NCBI RefSeq assembly: GCF_030247195.1
Contig: NC_080671.1
Span: 468,592,766-468,656,765 of the forward strand
Direction: 5' to 3'
DNA length: 64,000 nt
Origin: Topomyia yanbarensis
Lineage: Eukaryota; Arthropoda; Insecta; Diptera; Culicidae
Positions 1 to 13,500 of the stretch are shown one piece after another (positions within the stretch are counted from its first letter, which is position 1; every line of letters starts with the position of its first letter). The notes beneath the pieces were generated by a model that was not told the DNA's origin, did not search any database, and saw nothing but the letters and a program-made list of their open reading frames with translations. The position numbers were made by a program, and so were the translations under genes.

Positions 1-3000
1 TATCTTTGGGTTCATATCATCTATAAATATTCGATGAAATGCATTTTAAAGGAAATGAGTCAGGGAATCTAGAAAAAATTGTTATTCTTGATTACAGTGT
101 TGCCAAATATCTTTTATTTCCAGTTTAAAACTAAAACTGTGTTTTTCTCGCAACTCGTATAATTTTCTTTCGAAAATGTTTATGCCATTGTGTTCCTCAG
201 ACATTTTCACACATAAAACCGTCTAAAACTTCAATATAACTTGAGCCAATCCCTAGATATAGTGATTTGAAGCAAAAAACTCACAGTTTCTCATCATGTT
301 TCTAGCTATATCTAAATAACCAAGTAGAATTTCTAAATTCTGAAAACGCCATTTTGTAGAGATTTTTCAAACAAGTAATGTGGCATATCTAACTCAGTTT
401 ACCCCAAAATGGCGTTTGTCATAAGATAGCACAACAGCGACGATTTGCTTAAATGACTTTCGAACGAATGACATTTGGGTGAATTTTTTGAAGCCTATAA
501 TTTTTGTACACAAATTCGATGCCGTATGATAATATACACACGTAATCATAGTTATGCCAAATAAACATTACGCTGACTTCGAGCTGAAATAGCCCGAAAC
601 GCACCGTCGCGATGAGCAATAGGAACAAATTTTCTCCCTTGGCTACTGAAGACAAATCCAGTGGTCGTATTTGTAGACGGCCAAACATCACACATCTCGC
701 ATCTAACCACAGAGTTCTGCAGAGGCAATGGAATTGAGCTGATCTGCCTGTTTTCCAACGCAACGCATATCTTCTAGCCCATGGATGTGGGATTTTTCCA
801 GAGCACTGGAATAAACGACTGCTACAATGGAGGACTCAACTTGCAGACGTTGCAATTGCTACTTCACATCGTTGCTCAAAAAACCTTAAATGGTATAGTG
901 AATTACGTTCGTTGCAAAAGGTTGTTGGGAAATGTGGTCTGGTGCCATGAAATCCAGTAGCTGTTAATTACGCCTTGCTTCAATGACCAAATCTAAATCA
1001 TTAAGCTCCGAGCAATGGTGGACAAAATCTCGAAGAATTTTATAAAGATGAATACATTAATTTACTAACAGATATCAAGGATTACCTTCTAGTTGGACAA
1101 CTAAAATTATTCATTAAACTCCAAACTGCGGACACATGGCCAGGACCAGCAGTGGACACGAATTTATTCTACTTATGGCAGCTGCTGAAGGAGAAGTGCG
1201 ACAGTCACAACTCGAAAGAAACACCTGTTGAGTTGGCAGGTTCTTTTCGCGTATTCATTAAGTAGGTTACTTATGTCGGTTCGCAAGTTGTCTGGCCAAG
1301 AATAAACGAATATTTTATTGTAGTGGAAATTTTTATATAAAAGTATTTTCTCGAAACGTGTTATCCACCTTGCAAAATTTTTAAAATTTATTGCGTTTTC
1401 AAGCTTCATAATTTTAGGGAAAAAAAGAAAGATCAATTCGTTATTTCAGAAATTTCGTACTCTCTAAAAAGACCAATTAAAATATAAAAAATATGTACAA
1501 AGATTTTTTAAAATGGAATCTCGCAACAGGAACAACAACAATGCGCATCAGCTTATATTCTACCGCTGCTCAAGCTAGTGGGATAAGAAAACAATTGACA
1601 AATAACAGTTGCCACGATCTGGCGTGAGCGATAAAACACTGCTGATTTTAGTTTTGCGATGACCGTTTGTCTGTAATTGTTGATTGAGATGAGTGAAGCA
1701 TCGCAGTAAAATGTAAGCAATCTTCAGTTCAGCACAGGTGCTGTTGATTTAAAATATTGTCGTATCCGTCCTTCTGTTCGCGGAAGGCGAAAATACAGTT
1801 CCATCACATACAAAATCCAATCCTGATAACGTTTATCAGTTAAACCGATGAAGGCATTATTGTGCCAAACCTTTAGGTATCGAGGTACCGTCCCAAATTT
1901 CGATTGAGACAATTACTATTTGTTTTCCATAACTAGAACCTGAAACTTGGTGACAGCTTAGTTCATTGCCAGCCATAAGCTTTGGTGAGATAAAATTGAC
2001 GATGTAGAATATGAGCCTGAGGACAGCGACCCATTAAAGCATAAGAATCCCATATGAACATTTGTTAAAAATGAGTTATCTGTTGGAAGATTGTATTCTG
2101 AATCATCTTTGATTCACAATGTACAAAATTTAATAAGAAAAGGTCAAGAAAAATGCCAAAACATGGTAGTCTCAACCACAAGGTTCAATGAATATGTGAA
2201 TCTTCGGCAGCATATTTCTCGGCTGTTTCGTACTAAGTAAATTTTTAACTGTTTAAAACTTAAGATAGGATGTGTCCCAGCCAATCAAGGTGTGTCAAAA
2301 AATCCTAGCGATATGGATGTCAAAATTAAAGATTTCTAATAATTGTTACGGAACTTTCTGATAATTTTACCGCAGTCTTTACGGAGCAGCTTTGCGTGGT
2401 GCCGTGGGGGATCTAAGAAGTTTATATGGATTCCTTTCTTTTTTATATTTAACCAATGCTCAGAGCAGACATGACTTTATCTTCATACGGAGACCGGGAG
2501 CAGTAAACGTGCACGAACGAGAAGTATACAAGCCATACGTTACCCAAGACCGCTATGGACAAGCATTGAACACGAGTGGAACTGAGTTACGCTAAGAATT
2601 AACTTGAGATATTTCGAATAAAAGAAGTTTGGGCCGATGAAAAGTAATTGAATACAAGTTACAATTTTGGCAGTTTATAGCGGATTGATAGAACTGCAGT
2701 TTATGGCTTAGTGAATGTTGGTCTGTCCCGCGAGACAAATTTTGCAAAATCGGACGAAATGGCGACTGTCTACCAAGTAAACACCGGTCCTCGGGAGGAC
2801 AAAATGCGCATGTTTCTCTCAAAAGGAGTGATGTCGCGTCCTCTAATGTGTCTACTTCTATTAAATATTCTCATGCCAGCGCGTTTTTGTCAACTGTGTT
2901 ATAGTCCAACCGAATGTTGATTTGAGGTTGAATATTCGACTCAAACAAACCATATCAACCTGAGGAAGCGACTCATTATTTCTAAAAGGTCGGGCAAAAT

Positions 3001-4520
3001 AATCAAATACAACAATCAACATTCTCCCAGTTATTGCCTCCCTTTCATGGTCAAAAGACTCGATAATTAGCAGGAATCACATATAGGCCCGCCCAAGCAA
3101 ATTCACCAATCCACTTGTAAGTAAGGTTAGTTACGAAGACTTCCATGCCGACGAGAATAGACCATGCCAGTCGAAGACCACAGGTTCTGAACCAATCCGC
3201 CCCATCTCAAAAATAACAATATTAAAAAAAAAACTTGACTCATTTAATCAGAGATCACTCAATGGTTGACAACAACAAAGATCAGCCATTCGCTTACTCA
3301 AACAATGTAGTTTAATCTCCCCAGGCATCAGTTCCTAGTTTATCAAACTGAATGAACAAAATATATAGTTTGCGCTACAGCTAATCAGTTTAGCACCACC
3401 CGAAGAGAATGATCCAGTGCTCTATATATTGTTTAATGGCATCAAAAGAGCACACATTCCTTCAATAAAAAAGGATAGGTAATGAGGTGCCACATCACAT
3501 TCGTAGCTGTACATATTAGGTATACCTATTATATACGACTAACTGTCCCATATTCTATAGGATTCCCAATATAAATAGCGATGGGCAAACGGATTCAGAT
3601 TTGATAGTGAATAGAATCTGATTCAAGTCACAAAAATTAATCGATTCACTGACTCACTCGGAATACTGAAGACATGTCTGTTTGAACTTAATTTGGTCTT
3701 GATGTGACCAATACCGTGTACCTGCCAATTGATTTGGTATCTGAGAAACTGCCCAACTAAATTACTCCGTTTGGCGTCAATGTCTGTCTTTTATCAGCCC
3801 GTCTTGAAATTTTGTCTGTCTAGTACCTCCTAATGCCGAAGCCTTTGTAATCTGCTTTGCGGTGACAAATTGATATGCATAAGTTTCGGAATTTAGTAGC
3901 ATCAGCACATTACTGAATAGTTATATATTGTTTGTTAATTGTTCAAATTAAGAGCAATCAATTAAACAAACGATTTTTTTTACCGATTCATATATATTAA
4001 ACTTCAACAGTATTTTCCAGTTTTTGCTGTAGATGTTCTCAAAGTTCAAATGTCATGTTTAGTATTATTTATATCCAAGAAAAAGTATATTCGGCAAAAT
4101 TGTTATCCGGGAAAGTGTACTTTCCGGGCAATTATACTTTCTGGGAAATAATTTTCCAGAAAGCGGTATTCAGATAAATAATTTCGTGGGAAAAGATATT
4201 CCGGGATATGTAATACAATCCATGACAACCTCTTGAATCAACCTACTCATTTGAATACAATCACCTCTGATAAACGCTTCAATGGTAGGATGAAAAGATC
4301 TCGATTTTAATTTTTGCTCTGTATTATTACGCCAGCTTTGTTATCATACTGATGCGAATAAAAGAAACAAACATATTTATACTCACAATATATACGCGAA
4401 CGGAGGTCTTAGTGGAATGTACGTAATGTTTCAAAGATTTTCTTCCATTTAATTCCACTATGTTTTTATAGTTAGATGCACTTGCACTTCACTATTTAAC
4501 AGATACCGGTATTTCGATTA
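1..4520. other. cactus intron 3, distal part: no gene recognised
   Basis: AT-rich sequence with stops in all frames. An open stretch around 2392-2600 and another near 2711-2920 show no recognisable domain. Near 4098-4120 there is an imperfect palindrome built on CCGGGAAAGT. Nothing else is supported. Confidence 0.5.
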
Positions 4521-4524
4521 CTAC

Positions 4525-5165
4525 TTGCAATCTTCTTCAGTGTTTGTAACAGTCTATAGGGATAAATTTTTACGTTTGATAATACAGAAGATATCGTCAA
4601 CGTATCGCCACCAGCGTTCTGGTAGCTCACCTTTTTCTTTTAAACATTCTTACAAGTTTGCCATAAAAAGTTCACAAAGAAATGGAGAGAGTGGGTCACC
4701 CATCGAAGCACCGGTGGTTTATTTATAGAAGACACCCCGGAATGTGAAATAATTTTCTTCCATGCAAAGGCGAGTAAGTTGGATATAAGATCTTACTTTG
4801 CTTTTCCATAGACTGTTGTTATTTTGTTGTAATAACCAATACTCTAGTAGGTTAATTGAATCTTTTACAGGGACACTAGGGAATAGTGCGGTTACGTCAA
4901 AGGAGACCATAATCTCATCGTCTTTGATTTCACCTGAGTTTTAAAGTTTGAGAGTGAATTCTTGTGTATTGGTGATGGACCGGCTGGAAAACTTTTTTGG
5001 CATATTTTGAAATTCTTGCACTAGCCATTTTGCAATTTTTTGAGTTGGGGCACCTATTGATGAAATAATTTCTCTGATTTCATTTCCGGGTTTGTGAAAA
5101 TTTCGAAAGAAATTTAAGATCCTATCCTCAACTGTAGCTCGATGATCCGTTACACCGTACGAAAT
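4525..5165 (-). pseudogene. Penelope-like element reverse transcriptase relic
   Basis: Read on the minus strand from about 5165 down, the frames give a PLE-type reverse transcriptase: SFDVTALFPSVPV (the first catalytic Asp motif), then ENYFTFRG, GASMGDPLSPFLCELFMANL, and a WRYVDDIF catalytic box. Several in-frame stops (after FYK, after FMANL, and past the catalytic box) show it is dead. The upstream RT fingers are partly present. The downstream GIY-YIG endonuclease is missing; the relic ends near 4520 in AGAAGATTGCAAGTAGT-like terminal sequence. It sits inside cactus intron 3. Confidence 0.8.
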
Positions 5166-5480
5166 ATTATTAGAATTTGAAACAAAAATCCCACGAGTTT
5201 CGGTATTTATCTCAGCTTAACCAAAGTACAGGGATTACCGGTATTTATTTATTTTAACGGGATTGCCAAACCTTAACACAAAAAAATAAATTTATCACAA
5301 TTAATTTTAATTAAAAGCAACTTGACCGATTCAAATTGATAACAACTCGTCTGCACATACCTCCAAATGTCAAACGTTTCGGTCTGGTCTCAATCTCAAA
5401 CATCCTCAGGGCTAAAACGTCAATCGAAAAGGGCACAACCGTCAACCTTCAAGGTCCAAAGACCAGCGAGAGCTAACGAT
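5166..5480. other. intronic stretch between PLE relic and kappaB cluster
   Basis: No coding potential or repeat structure recognised. The sequence becomes more GC-rich toward 5400 and leads into the regulatory-looking block. Confidence 0.4.
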
Positions 5481-5481
5481 T

Positions 5482-7211
5482 GGGAAAACCCCATTTAGCC
5501 AACCTACTGGATAAGAAATAACTTGCTGCTGTTGTTATTGCTGCTACCTAAACGGACAGGTGTAACGTAGGCAAACAAGAGACATAACCACTGTACGAGA
5601 AATAGACCATGGATCGGGTGCTGCCTATCGCTCTGGTAGTATCTATTTCCATGTACATATTTTTAACGTCACTCAGGGAGGTCGCGGAACAGACGGGCAA
5701 AACGAGGTAATCAAAACAAAAATAGCAAACGTTTACAACATTTGTGAGGATGAAGCGTGCGGCGGTTGTGTGTTGGTAGATTCGGCGTGGAAGAGAATGA
5801 CGTTACGAATACCGACTACCTTCCACTAGGAACGACATCTGTTTAATGTATTGGATCGAATACAACGATGATGATGATGATGCTAGTAGTGTTGGGGCTT
5901 GGGGCGAACGCGACTTTGCTGTGTGTGGGGGGAACATGAAAGAGAGCGCGGCATTGGGGAAAACCCAAACCCATCAAGTCCAACCGACGGACGGTGCGAG
6001 TCAAGCGTCGGGCGAGTTCACAGCCATGTGGAACGAGGATCCAAGCTTTCCTCCTTCTCGCAAGCTGATTCCGTGCACGAACATACAAATTTAAATCGAT
6101 GTTCCATCATCACACAGGCAGCGTTGGTGGCTATTTTGAACTGAACCGAGGTCGGGGTAGCGGCATTTAGCATGGGGTTACGCAAGGCCAACCGATACAG
6201 GGAAAGCCCCAAGACTGACCTTCTTTGCGGTGTGCGACTTGCCAAGACAGAGAGAAAGAAACTATTAAAAGCAAGCAACCGGGAAAAGCCCAAGCAAGCT
6301 GTTGGAGAAAGTCACACGAGGGCTTCCGCCTCGAGCGCAAACCCACCGCCTGCTGTTACTAGTAAAACGCGGTTACTGCTATCAAGAGGGTTGGAATTTT
6401 CCCATCGCAACAATGCGGTTTTACCAGTCCGTGGATGTGATTCCCATGACTTTACTTTTATTGACAAGTTGGAAGGAAAACAGTTACCCATCACGGTCTG
6501 AAATTGGTTGAATCTGGGTTGGTGCGGTTACATTCGTCAGCCGTGGAGTTATTTGTGACCCCCGTCTCTCCTTCGGAAAGAGAAAAATACCGATAGTCGG
6601 AGCAGATGGAAACGCAAACTCAAGCTGCTAAAATTAGCATGTCGGGAAAACCTAATTTTAGAGCATATTTTCTAGCGGTGATGAAAATTCCACCGCCGAG
6701 TTATTTTCTTCCACACCGCTATACTAAAATTACTGTGCGCGCGCGCTCGAGAGAGCCTGAAGCACAGTATGTAAAATATTCATCGTCATCAATTTTAGAC
6801 GCGAGACGACGCCCGAGACGCGCAACCTGCTGGTAACCAGATGGTGTGCGGTGGCGTAGCGGGGGTAGCGCGCAATTTGGGTTTTTTCGCGGACGCGGAG
6901 CGATTTTCTATTTTTACATCGTTAAAACGTCGAGAGCTGGGGAGTCGCCGTTATTACCATAAAAAGTCCTGTTTCCATTCATTCATTTAGTTGATGGTGC
7001 AAAGTGTATTGAATGACGAACCGAGTCGGCATGAGATCATTCGTGATCGTCAGCGGAGGTGGATGGGGATTATGTTATTTCCCAGCCGCACGCCATAGAA
7101 AAGCGCACAACCAGGGTCGATCGATCGAGCCGACCGACCGACCGAGAGACAAAGGCCAATTGATTAAGTGCGAGCGAACACGAGTCGGATTGAATGAGTC
7201 GGGAAATTCCC
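5482..7211. promoter_or_regulatory. cluster of Rel/kappaB-like sites in cactus intron 3
   Basis: Seven close matches to Rel/Dorsal sites lie in 1.7 kb: GGGAAAACCCC at 5482, GGGGAAAACCC at 5956, GGGAAAGCCCC at 6200, GGGAAAAGCCC at 6281, GGAATTTTCCC at 6393, GGGAAAACCT at 6644 and GGGAAATTCCC at 7201, the last 12 bases past the exon 3 donor. Flanking DNA is locally GC-rich. Cactus genes are known Rel targets, so an autoregulatory enhancer is a reasonable inference. Confidence 0.45.
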
Positions 7212-7223
7212 GAACGCACTTAC

Positions 7224-7576
7224 CATTGTAGTTCCACTGTTCGAGGTCTTGTGGAATTTTGATCGCCGCCTGAACCGCAAGACTGCTCTGCTGTAGCTCG
7301 GTGGCAGTCAATGGGGTCAGCAGTTCCTTCGCGCACTCGTTGTTGCTGTGCAGGCAGGCTAGATGTAGTGGTGTGTTTCCTTCTACGTCGCGGATTCCCG
7401 CGTTGGCACCGGCAAGGATCAACCGTCGCACGATCCGTGGCTGACCGGTTAGCACCGATAGGTGCAGCGGAGTTTGACCGATGTCATTCTGGATGTCGAG
7501 CCAGGGCCGGGGCGCGGCACGTATCAGCTTGCAGACAACGTCGGTGGCCTCGTGAATCACGGCCAGATGGAGATAG
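7224..7576 (-). CDS. cact: cactus coding exon 3 (ankyrin repeats 1-3)
   Basis: The exon opens after a CTACAG acceptor and completes the Thr codon split with exon 2, so the repeat reads DGDT-YLHLAV across the junction. It then carries GQTPLHLSV and GNTPLHLAC, the cores of ankyrin repeats 2 and 3. It ends at AATG followed by GTAAGT. The frame stays open past the donor for about 45 more codons, but that extension loses ankyrin character, so the donor is preferred. Confidence 0.9.
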
Positions 7577-10500
7577 CTGTAGCGAGGGGGAAAGGGGAAA
7601 AGAAATAGATAGGTGTCAGTTAGATTGGCTGATTGTGGGGGGTTCGAGAACAGCTCGAGCGGTGGGGTAACAACAAATATTATTATTATTGTTATTATTA
7701 ATGTAAGACATTGACGATGGTGGAATTTACGCGAACAGGTTTCAATAGGCTCACTTGGGTAAAACCGTTATAGACCAAAAAGTACACAATATCGTACCGA
7801 GAATTGTGAGTGATATTCTAGGAGAAACTAGCGGTACATGTGCCGTCTATCGTACACACTCGCTCAAGGTCTTTGTATAAACAAGTTGCTGGATTAGAAT
7901 GATCGAGTAATTAATATTGACGATTAACCTTCTGTTGAATCATTTACTGCTAATGTCAGTGATTGTTCAATTCACATGAAATATTTTATCTAAACAGGGG
8001 AATCTATCTAAGAAGGCGACGCTTTCTTCCTGGAAATACGTCAAAGCTGTTAGAATGGATCGACGTCCGCGTCGTCTTCTTGATGCAAGGCAAATCGAGT
8101 ACTTTTCACAGGATACTTTGATTTCATGTTTTTCGAATTACGAACGCGAAGTTTTTGTCTGTTGTCCGACAAATAAACATCGCAGAATCAGCCAACTAGA
8201 TTAAAAATGCATTTCCCACAACAACGCAAATGGCCGAAGTCGACACTGCGCGCTGGAAGTTTCAAATCACTCACTGCGAAGATTTGCGTCATTCGTAAGT
8301 ACGGAATTACCACCCATCAAGACTACCTACTTTACGGTGGCCATGTAAGACGCCACTAATGGGAAGTTCGAAACCGAGGAATTGAATGATTTAGCAAGCG
8401 TTATCCGCGAGAGGAAAATCCTAACAAGTTCGGGCAAAAAATAGTTCTCCTGGCTCTTAGGCTAACAGGCTAACGTAATTACCCCCACACCGAAGGCTTA
8501 CTGGAAGAAATAATTGAAAAGTTATTCGGAAGAGCCGGGATTTCTATAGCTAAAAACCCGTACAACCAGGGTACCCCACTGTAATTCGCCAAATGTCCAA
8601 ATTACCGGCCCGCCTCCGACGACTCTCGGGGCAGCCGCCGCCAGCCATACCGCACGCCACTCACACAAAGTGGCTGCACGGGGAATTTATTATTTAACAC
8701 AATCAATGCAGATTGCCCGAACGGATGGGATTTCCAGCCATCATCAGCGGTGAGGCGCAGGCACCGCAGCAACGTACGAAACCGAGGAACAAAAAAAAAG
8801 GGGGATATTCGGTTTTATACTGCAAATTCAGCGCGCCAAATAATCTTTTTGCCTCCCAATAAAACAATCCCGGACAATAAGTGGTACTGATAAGAATGGA
8901 TGAAATAAAAAGATACTCACGTATCGCCGTCGTCGTTCTGGTGGAAATACTTTTCCCAAACCGGTTTCTTCCGGCTCATCTGCAGCTGCAGCAAGCTTTT
9001 GCAGAGGTCATTTATGTTGTCCACCTTCATCGAATCGCTGGAGCGGAGCTGCTGGCTCGAATCTAGATCCACCCCGGAGTCGAACGTTTGTGAGTCTTCT
9101 TCCTGCTGCTGCTGCTGGGCGGGGGCCGACTTGTGACTGCCGGACACAAACAACGGCTGCAGTGGAGCTTCCTGTTGCGCCTCGAACGATGAGCTGGTGT
9201 AGTTATCCGAGCTCAAGTTTTGCCCCGAATGGAACCCGGAATCGACGGCTCCGCTGTCGGTGGCAAGTTTGTCGTCCTGTTTGTGTCCTTCTGGAAGGGA
9301 AAGGTAAGTAAAACCTCCGGCTCCTACTGATCCTCCCTTTGCTGGATGCATGTTTTCTGTTTGATTCCAAGGATTTGAATTCTTGTTTTTTTTTCTTTAC
9401 TGGCTGGTAACGCACACACTATGCACCTGCTACTGTTTTTTGTCAAACTGAACGGTGAATTTCACCTGGCTAGTTCTACTAATTTACAATTCACCCGTTG
9501 TGCAGCAAAATTTGTTTGTCAAGTTTCCTAATCAGGTATTCAATCAACGCACAACCACAAGATGGCGATTCGCTTCCAAAGTAGTTTTCCGCGCGACACT
9601 CGTTTTCCACATATTCTACCACTGGATTTGCGTAAATCCTCCACCTTAATGTTACTGAGCGATAAAAAATCTTCCGATCACCGCACTTCTACTATAAGAA
9701 GAAAGAACAGATTCGTACGGGGCATTTAATTATTCGTTTATAATCCTGGCGAAAAAATGTGTGACCAAATCAAAGCAGCCTGCTGACACAATCAGTGATG
9801 ACTGACGACACCCCGCACGCACACTTGAACAAAACGAGTTTCTATGGCGAAAACGAAACAACGACGTCTCGCAAAACACTTGCAACGCGGCTCGCAGTCC
9901 AAAACGAACTGATCTGCTGTTGCACCGTACGGGAGAACGAAAGCATCGACCATCAGCAGTCGGGCTGTCGTTGCGCCAGTGTGCGTCCCTATCGGTATAG
10001 GGGGTACTTTGCGCCCGTACACTCCGGTTGCGTGTGTTAGTGGGGAAAAACAAAACCACACATGTTTGGCGTTTTTTTTTCATTACGTAAAATACGTCGT
10101 CGTCACACATAGGCGATTCGGTTATTGTTCATGTTGGTTTTTGTGCGTGATTATGGTGGCCTTATGATCAATATAATATAGTTGGGTGGTGGTATGTCGA
10201 AATTCCTTAACAAAGTACCAGGAATAGTTAGTGTTGTTTGTGTTGGTTCTATTCGCCAAAAATTTTGGAATTGTAAAATGACTATACAAATTTTAAATAA
10301 TTTTGTGACAGGCAAATTGTACACAAAATTTATTAATTGCATCCGTTATCATCGAAATGAAATAATTAGATTTATCATTCCTCAACAACAAGAAACAAAT
10401 ATATGGATCATGCATGCCGCATCCGTCACCATAAAATTAAAAATTGTCATTAGCATGACCACCCTACACGCAACAACCCAACAGTCATTCGTAAACAATC

Positions 10501-13500
10501 AGTGCACACCAGCCAAAGTCATCGCATCAGCCAGGCCGCGCCGCGGCACTCCTTCCCAGCAGAAATCGATGTTTCAAAAACGTCAAAAAGTGGGTGAGCA
10601 ATTCAGGGATGCCAGGTACACAGATTAATCTGTGTTTCACAGATTTGCAATGTCCTGCACAGATTTTTAAAACTGCCCAGATTTCTGTTTTAATGCATAG
10701 GTTTACACAGTTTTCTGTTATAATGCATAGACTCGCACAGATTTCTCAATTTTTTTTCTTGAGCAAAACCCAAAAAAGGTCGCCACTTATTGTTTTGAGA
10801 CAAATTTGTGTTTTTCCTTAAAACAGATTTTAAAATAAGCTGTGCACAGATTTCAAGAAATCCCTGAAGCAATTAATCAGAAGCGCCGACCTGCCATTTT
10901 TATGTGAATTTTTCAGACTTTTATGCGTTGTTTAATTTTGTCTAGTTAAGATTTCAGTGTGTTTATCCAGATTTATTTAGAAAATTTGAAAAATAACAGA
11001 AGATGTAACAAATCTACTTCGTTGATTCTTAAACCACTTATTGAGAGTAGTGGAAACACCAAATTTTCTTTGTGGAAAGTCTGCAAACAATTAATGAAAC
11101 TTCATCCACTGGAAGTATGATTGCAAAATGCTTAAAGCTGACAATTTAATTCATTTGTCTGATTCGCTCCGCAAAATATTCAGCAATTGTCAATAAGTGT
11201 TAATATATCTAGGTTGGATTTTCAAAACGACATATTGACAATTTACTCGAACAGAGAAAAATGAGTTTGAAGTATGGCGAGCATACATTTAATTCCTATT
11301 TAGGAAATAAACATTTTTAAATAATAAAAAAAAGTTTACGGCTTTGCCAGTTCTTGTGCTTTAGTAATGTAATACAGCTGATAAGAAATTGTGACGTCTA
11401 TTACGAGTTTCAAGCAAAACTTGACAATACGACATTGTGCTGTTAATACGACATTTTGCCAGTTTACGATACGTCTGTTCCATGTAGATATTTCACATAC
11501 GCCGTAGCACATAGGACCAATTTCTGGATAGCAGATCATATGCGACTTTTCAAAAATACAATTTAATTTGTATTTAAGATACAATTACATTTCAAATTGA
11601 ATTAATGACTGCAGCTATAGTTCACGATTCAACTACTCCCCGATAGAGTGCGTTAAATGTTTCGTTGAGTTTAGTGAGAAAAAATCACATACACTTATGC
11701 TGTTTTCGGTTTTAGAATCGAGTCGCCCTAGGTTCGCTCTAATGTTTACAGTTTCCATACAAAAGTGACAGCTCCGAGCGAACCTAGAGCAACTCTGATC
11801 TAAATACGAAATCAGCATAATTAGTGTCTTCGGTCGTAACGTCAAAAATCTGTTTTCTTTTCTCTTTGATCTCATACGCGGCATGTTAACAAAAAGAAAA
11901 CGACGTAAGGACAATTTTATATTAAATATTATTTCGTGCCAATACGACGTAGAAGAACTTCGGTATTTTTTTCAATTCCACGAGTTTGCTTGGTGAAGTT
12001 TCGGAAAATATGCATCAAATTATCCTCTACTACGGCTGTCTACAATATGCGATGCTTCCTACTTTGGAGAAAGGTAATTTTTCTTACAGAGCAATTTGGT
12101 AGGTCGTGCATTGATATACTGAAAATCCCTTATTGATCCCAACATGGTATTTTCCCAGTTCTACCTATCGATCGATAGTGATCAATCGCGTTCGGAAGCA
12201 ATAAATTGATGAGCGTCACCACTTATGCGATTATATACGGTATCCAGTACAAATACCATTCGCCTAAATATGTGATTAGCGTTGCAGAAATAATTAATAA
12301 TTACCGTCGAAATATTCCGAGGAAGACCAAAGTCATGAAACATCACATCCGACAACACCGCCAAGTGGAAACTTATCTATCAGGTAACGACAAACGAAGA
12401 GTTAAAACTTTCCTCATTACTTTATTGATTTAACAGTGTCATGAATAGTTCTGGGAAAAGCTACATAGTCGAGCGCATGTTTCCGTAGTCTGCAACGATA
12501 TTCCAGTTAGGAAAGTTATGTTAAATGGATTGCAGCAGCTCATAGTCGAGTCGAAATGAACGGGGTCCGTGCAGTGGCGAAAATTTGCCACAATGATTGT
12601 ATGTATTTCATAGGCAACTTCGTCGTTCAAAATACTCCTCCACTCGAATTGCTTAGAATATTCTGCGAAAGTTAAATCGAATAATTGATTAGAATGTCCT
12701 GCTATGCTACGAGTGTATTGACATGGATGTCTATGTCTGATGTAATGTCTCTACACTACGTTGTGGAAGATGCTAACGAAGTGGTGTAGACGCAACATCA
12801 TTAGGCATTAAATCTAGAGTTGTTCTGTCGACTGCCTCCTTTTTATGTTTTGGTTCTGCATCTACAGAAAATAATCTTAGCTATTATTTTTAACCTTATT
12901 TTATAAAAATCTTAGCAGCAGTTGAAATCCGTTTGCTGTTTCCAATTTTGTAATTTAATATCGAATTTATTCTATGTTATTGCAAATAACTAGTGCTGTG
13001 GTCTCACTATAAGCGCCTGAAGAAGAGAAAAGTGGGTACACTGCGATCCAACGTTTCGATTGATAACTATTCACTATAAAACCATAATAGTGATTCGAGA
13101 GAATATTACTGGAATTTCTTATTTTGAAAGGTCGTATGTGAATATTCAAAATAATCAAAAGTATTCGGACATAGGTCCATTTACTGTAAGCGTATGTACA
13201 TATGCAGAAGTAATTAAATAAATGTTACATACGTCCTTGTGCTTCCCGCGTATCTCCACATTCTAACCATTTCAAGGGTGATTTATATACGACCGTGTGA
13301 AACCAAAAGGACGTATACGTTATTTGAAATAATCCTTAAATTAAAGCATGTACGACTTTTTTAATTTATTTAATCGTTTGCTTAAAACCCGTTTCTAAAG
13401 AATCCTGTTCGTGTGATATGAAAGTTCTGTAATAGAAGAATAGTATAACGTAGATAACTCAGTTTGTTTACTTTTGTCGCTTACGACCTTTTGAAAATCC

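Noticed and set aside
5843..6511. Several open frames of 60-110 codons in GC-rich DNA, examined as missing cactus exons
   Set aside because: None carries ankyrin or PEST character on the minus strand; the block is better explained as regulatory intron.
7013..7231. Plus-strand frame ending at the cactus exon 3 donor
   Set aside because: No homology; it is antisense to the intron and exon boundary.
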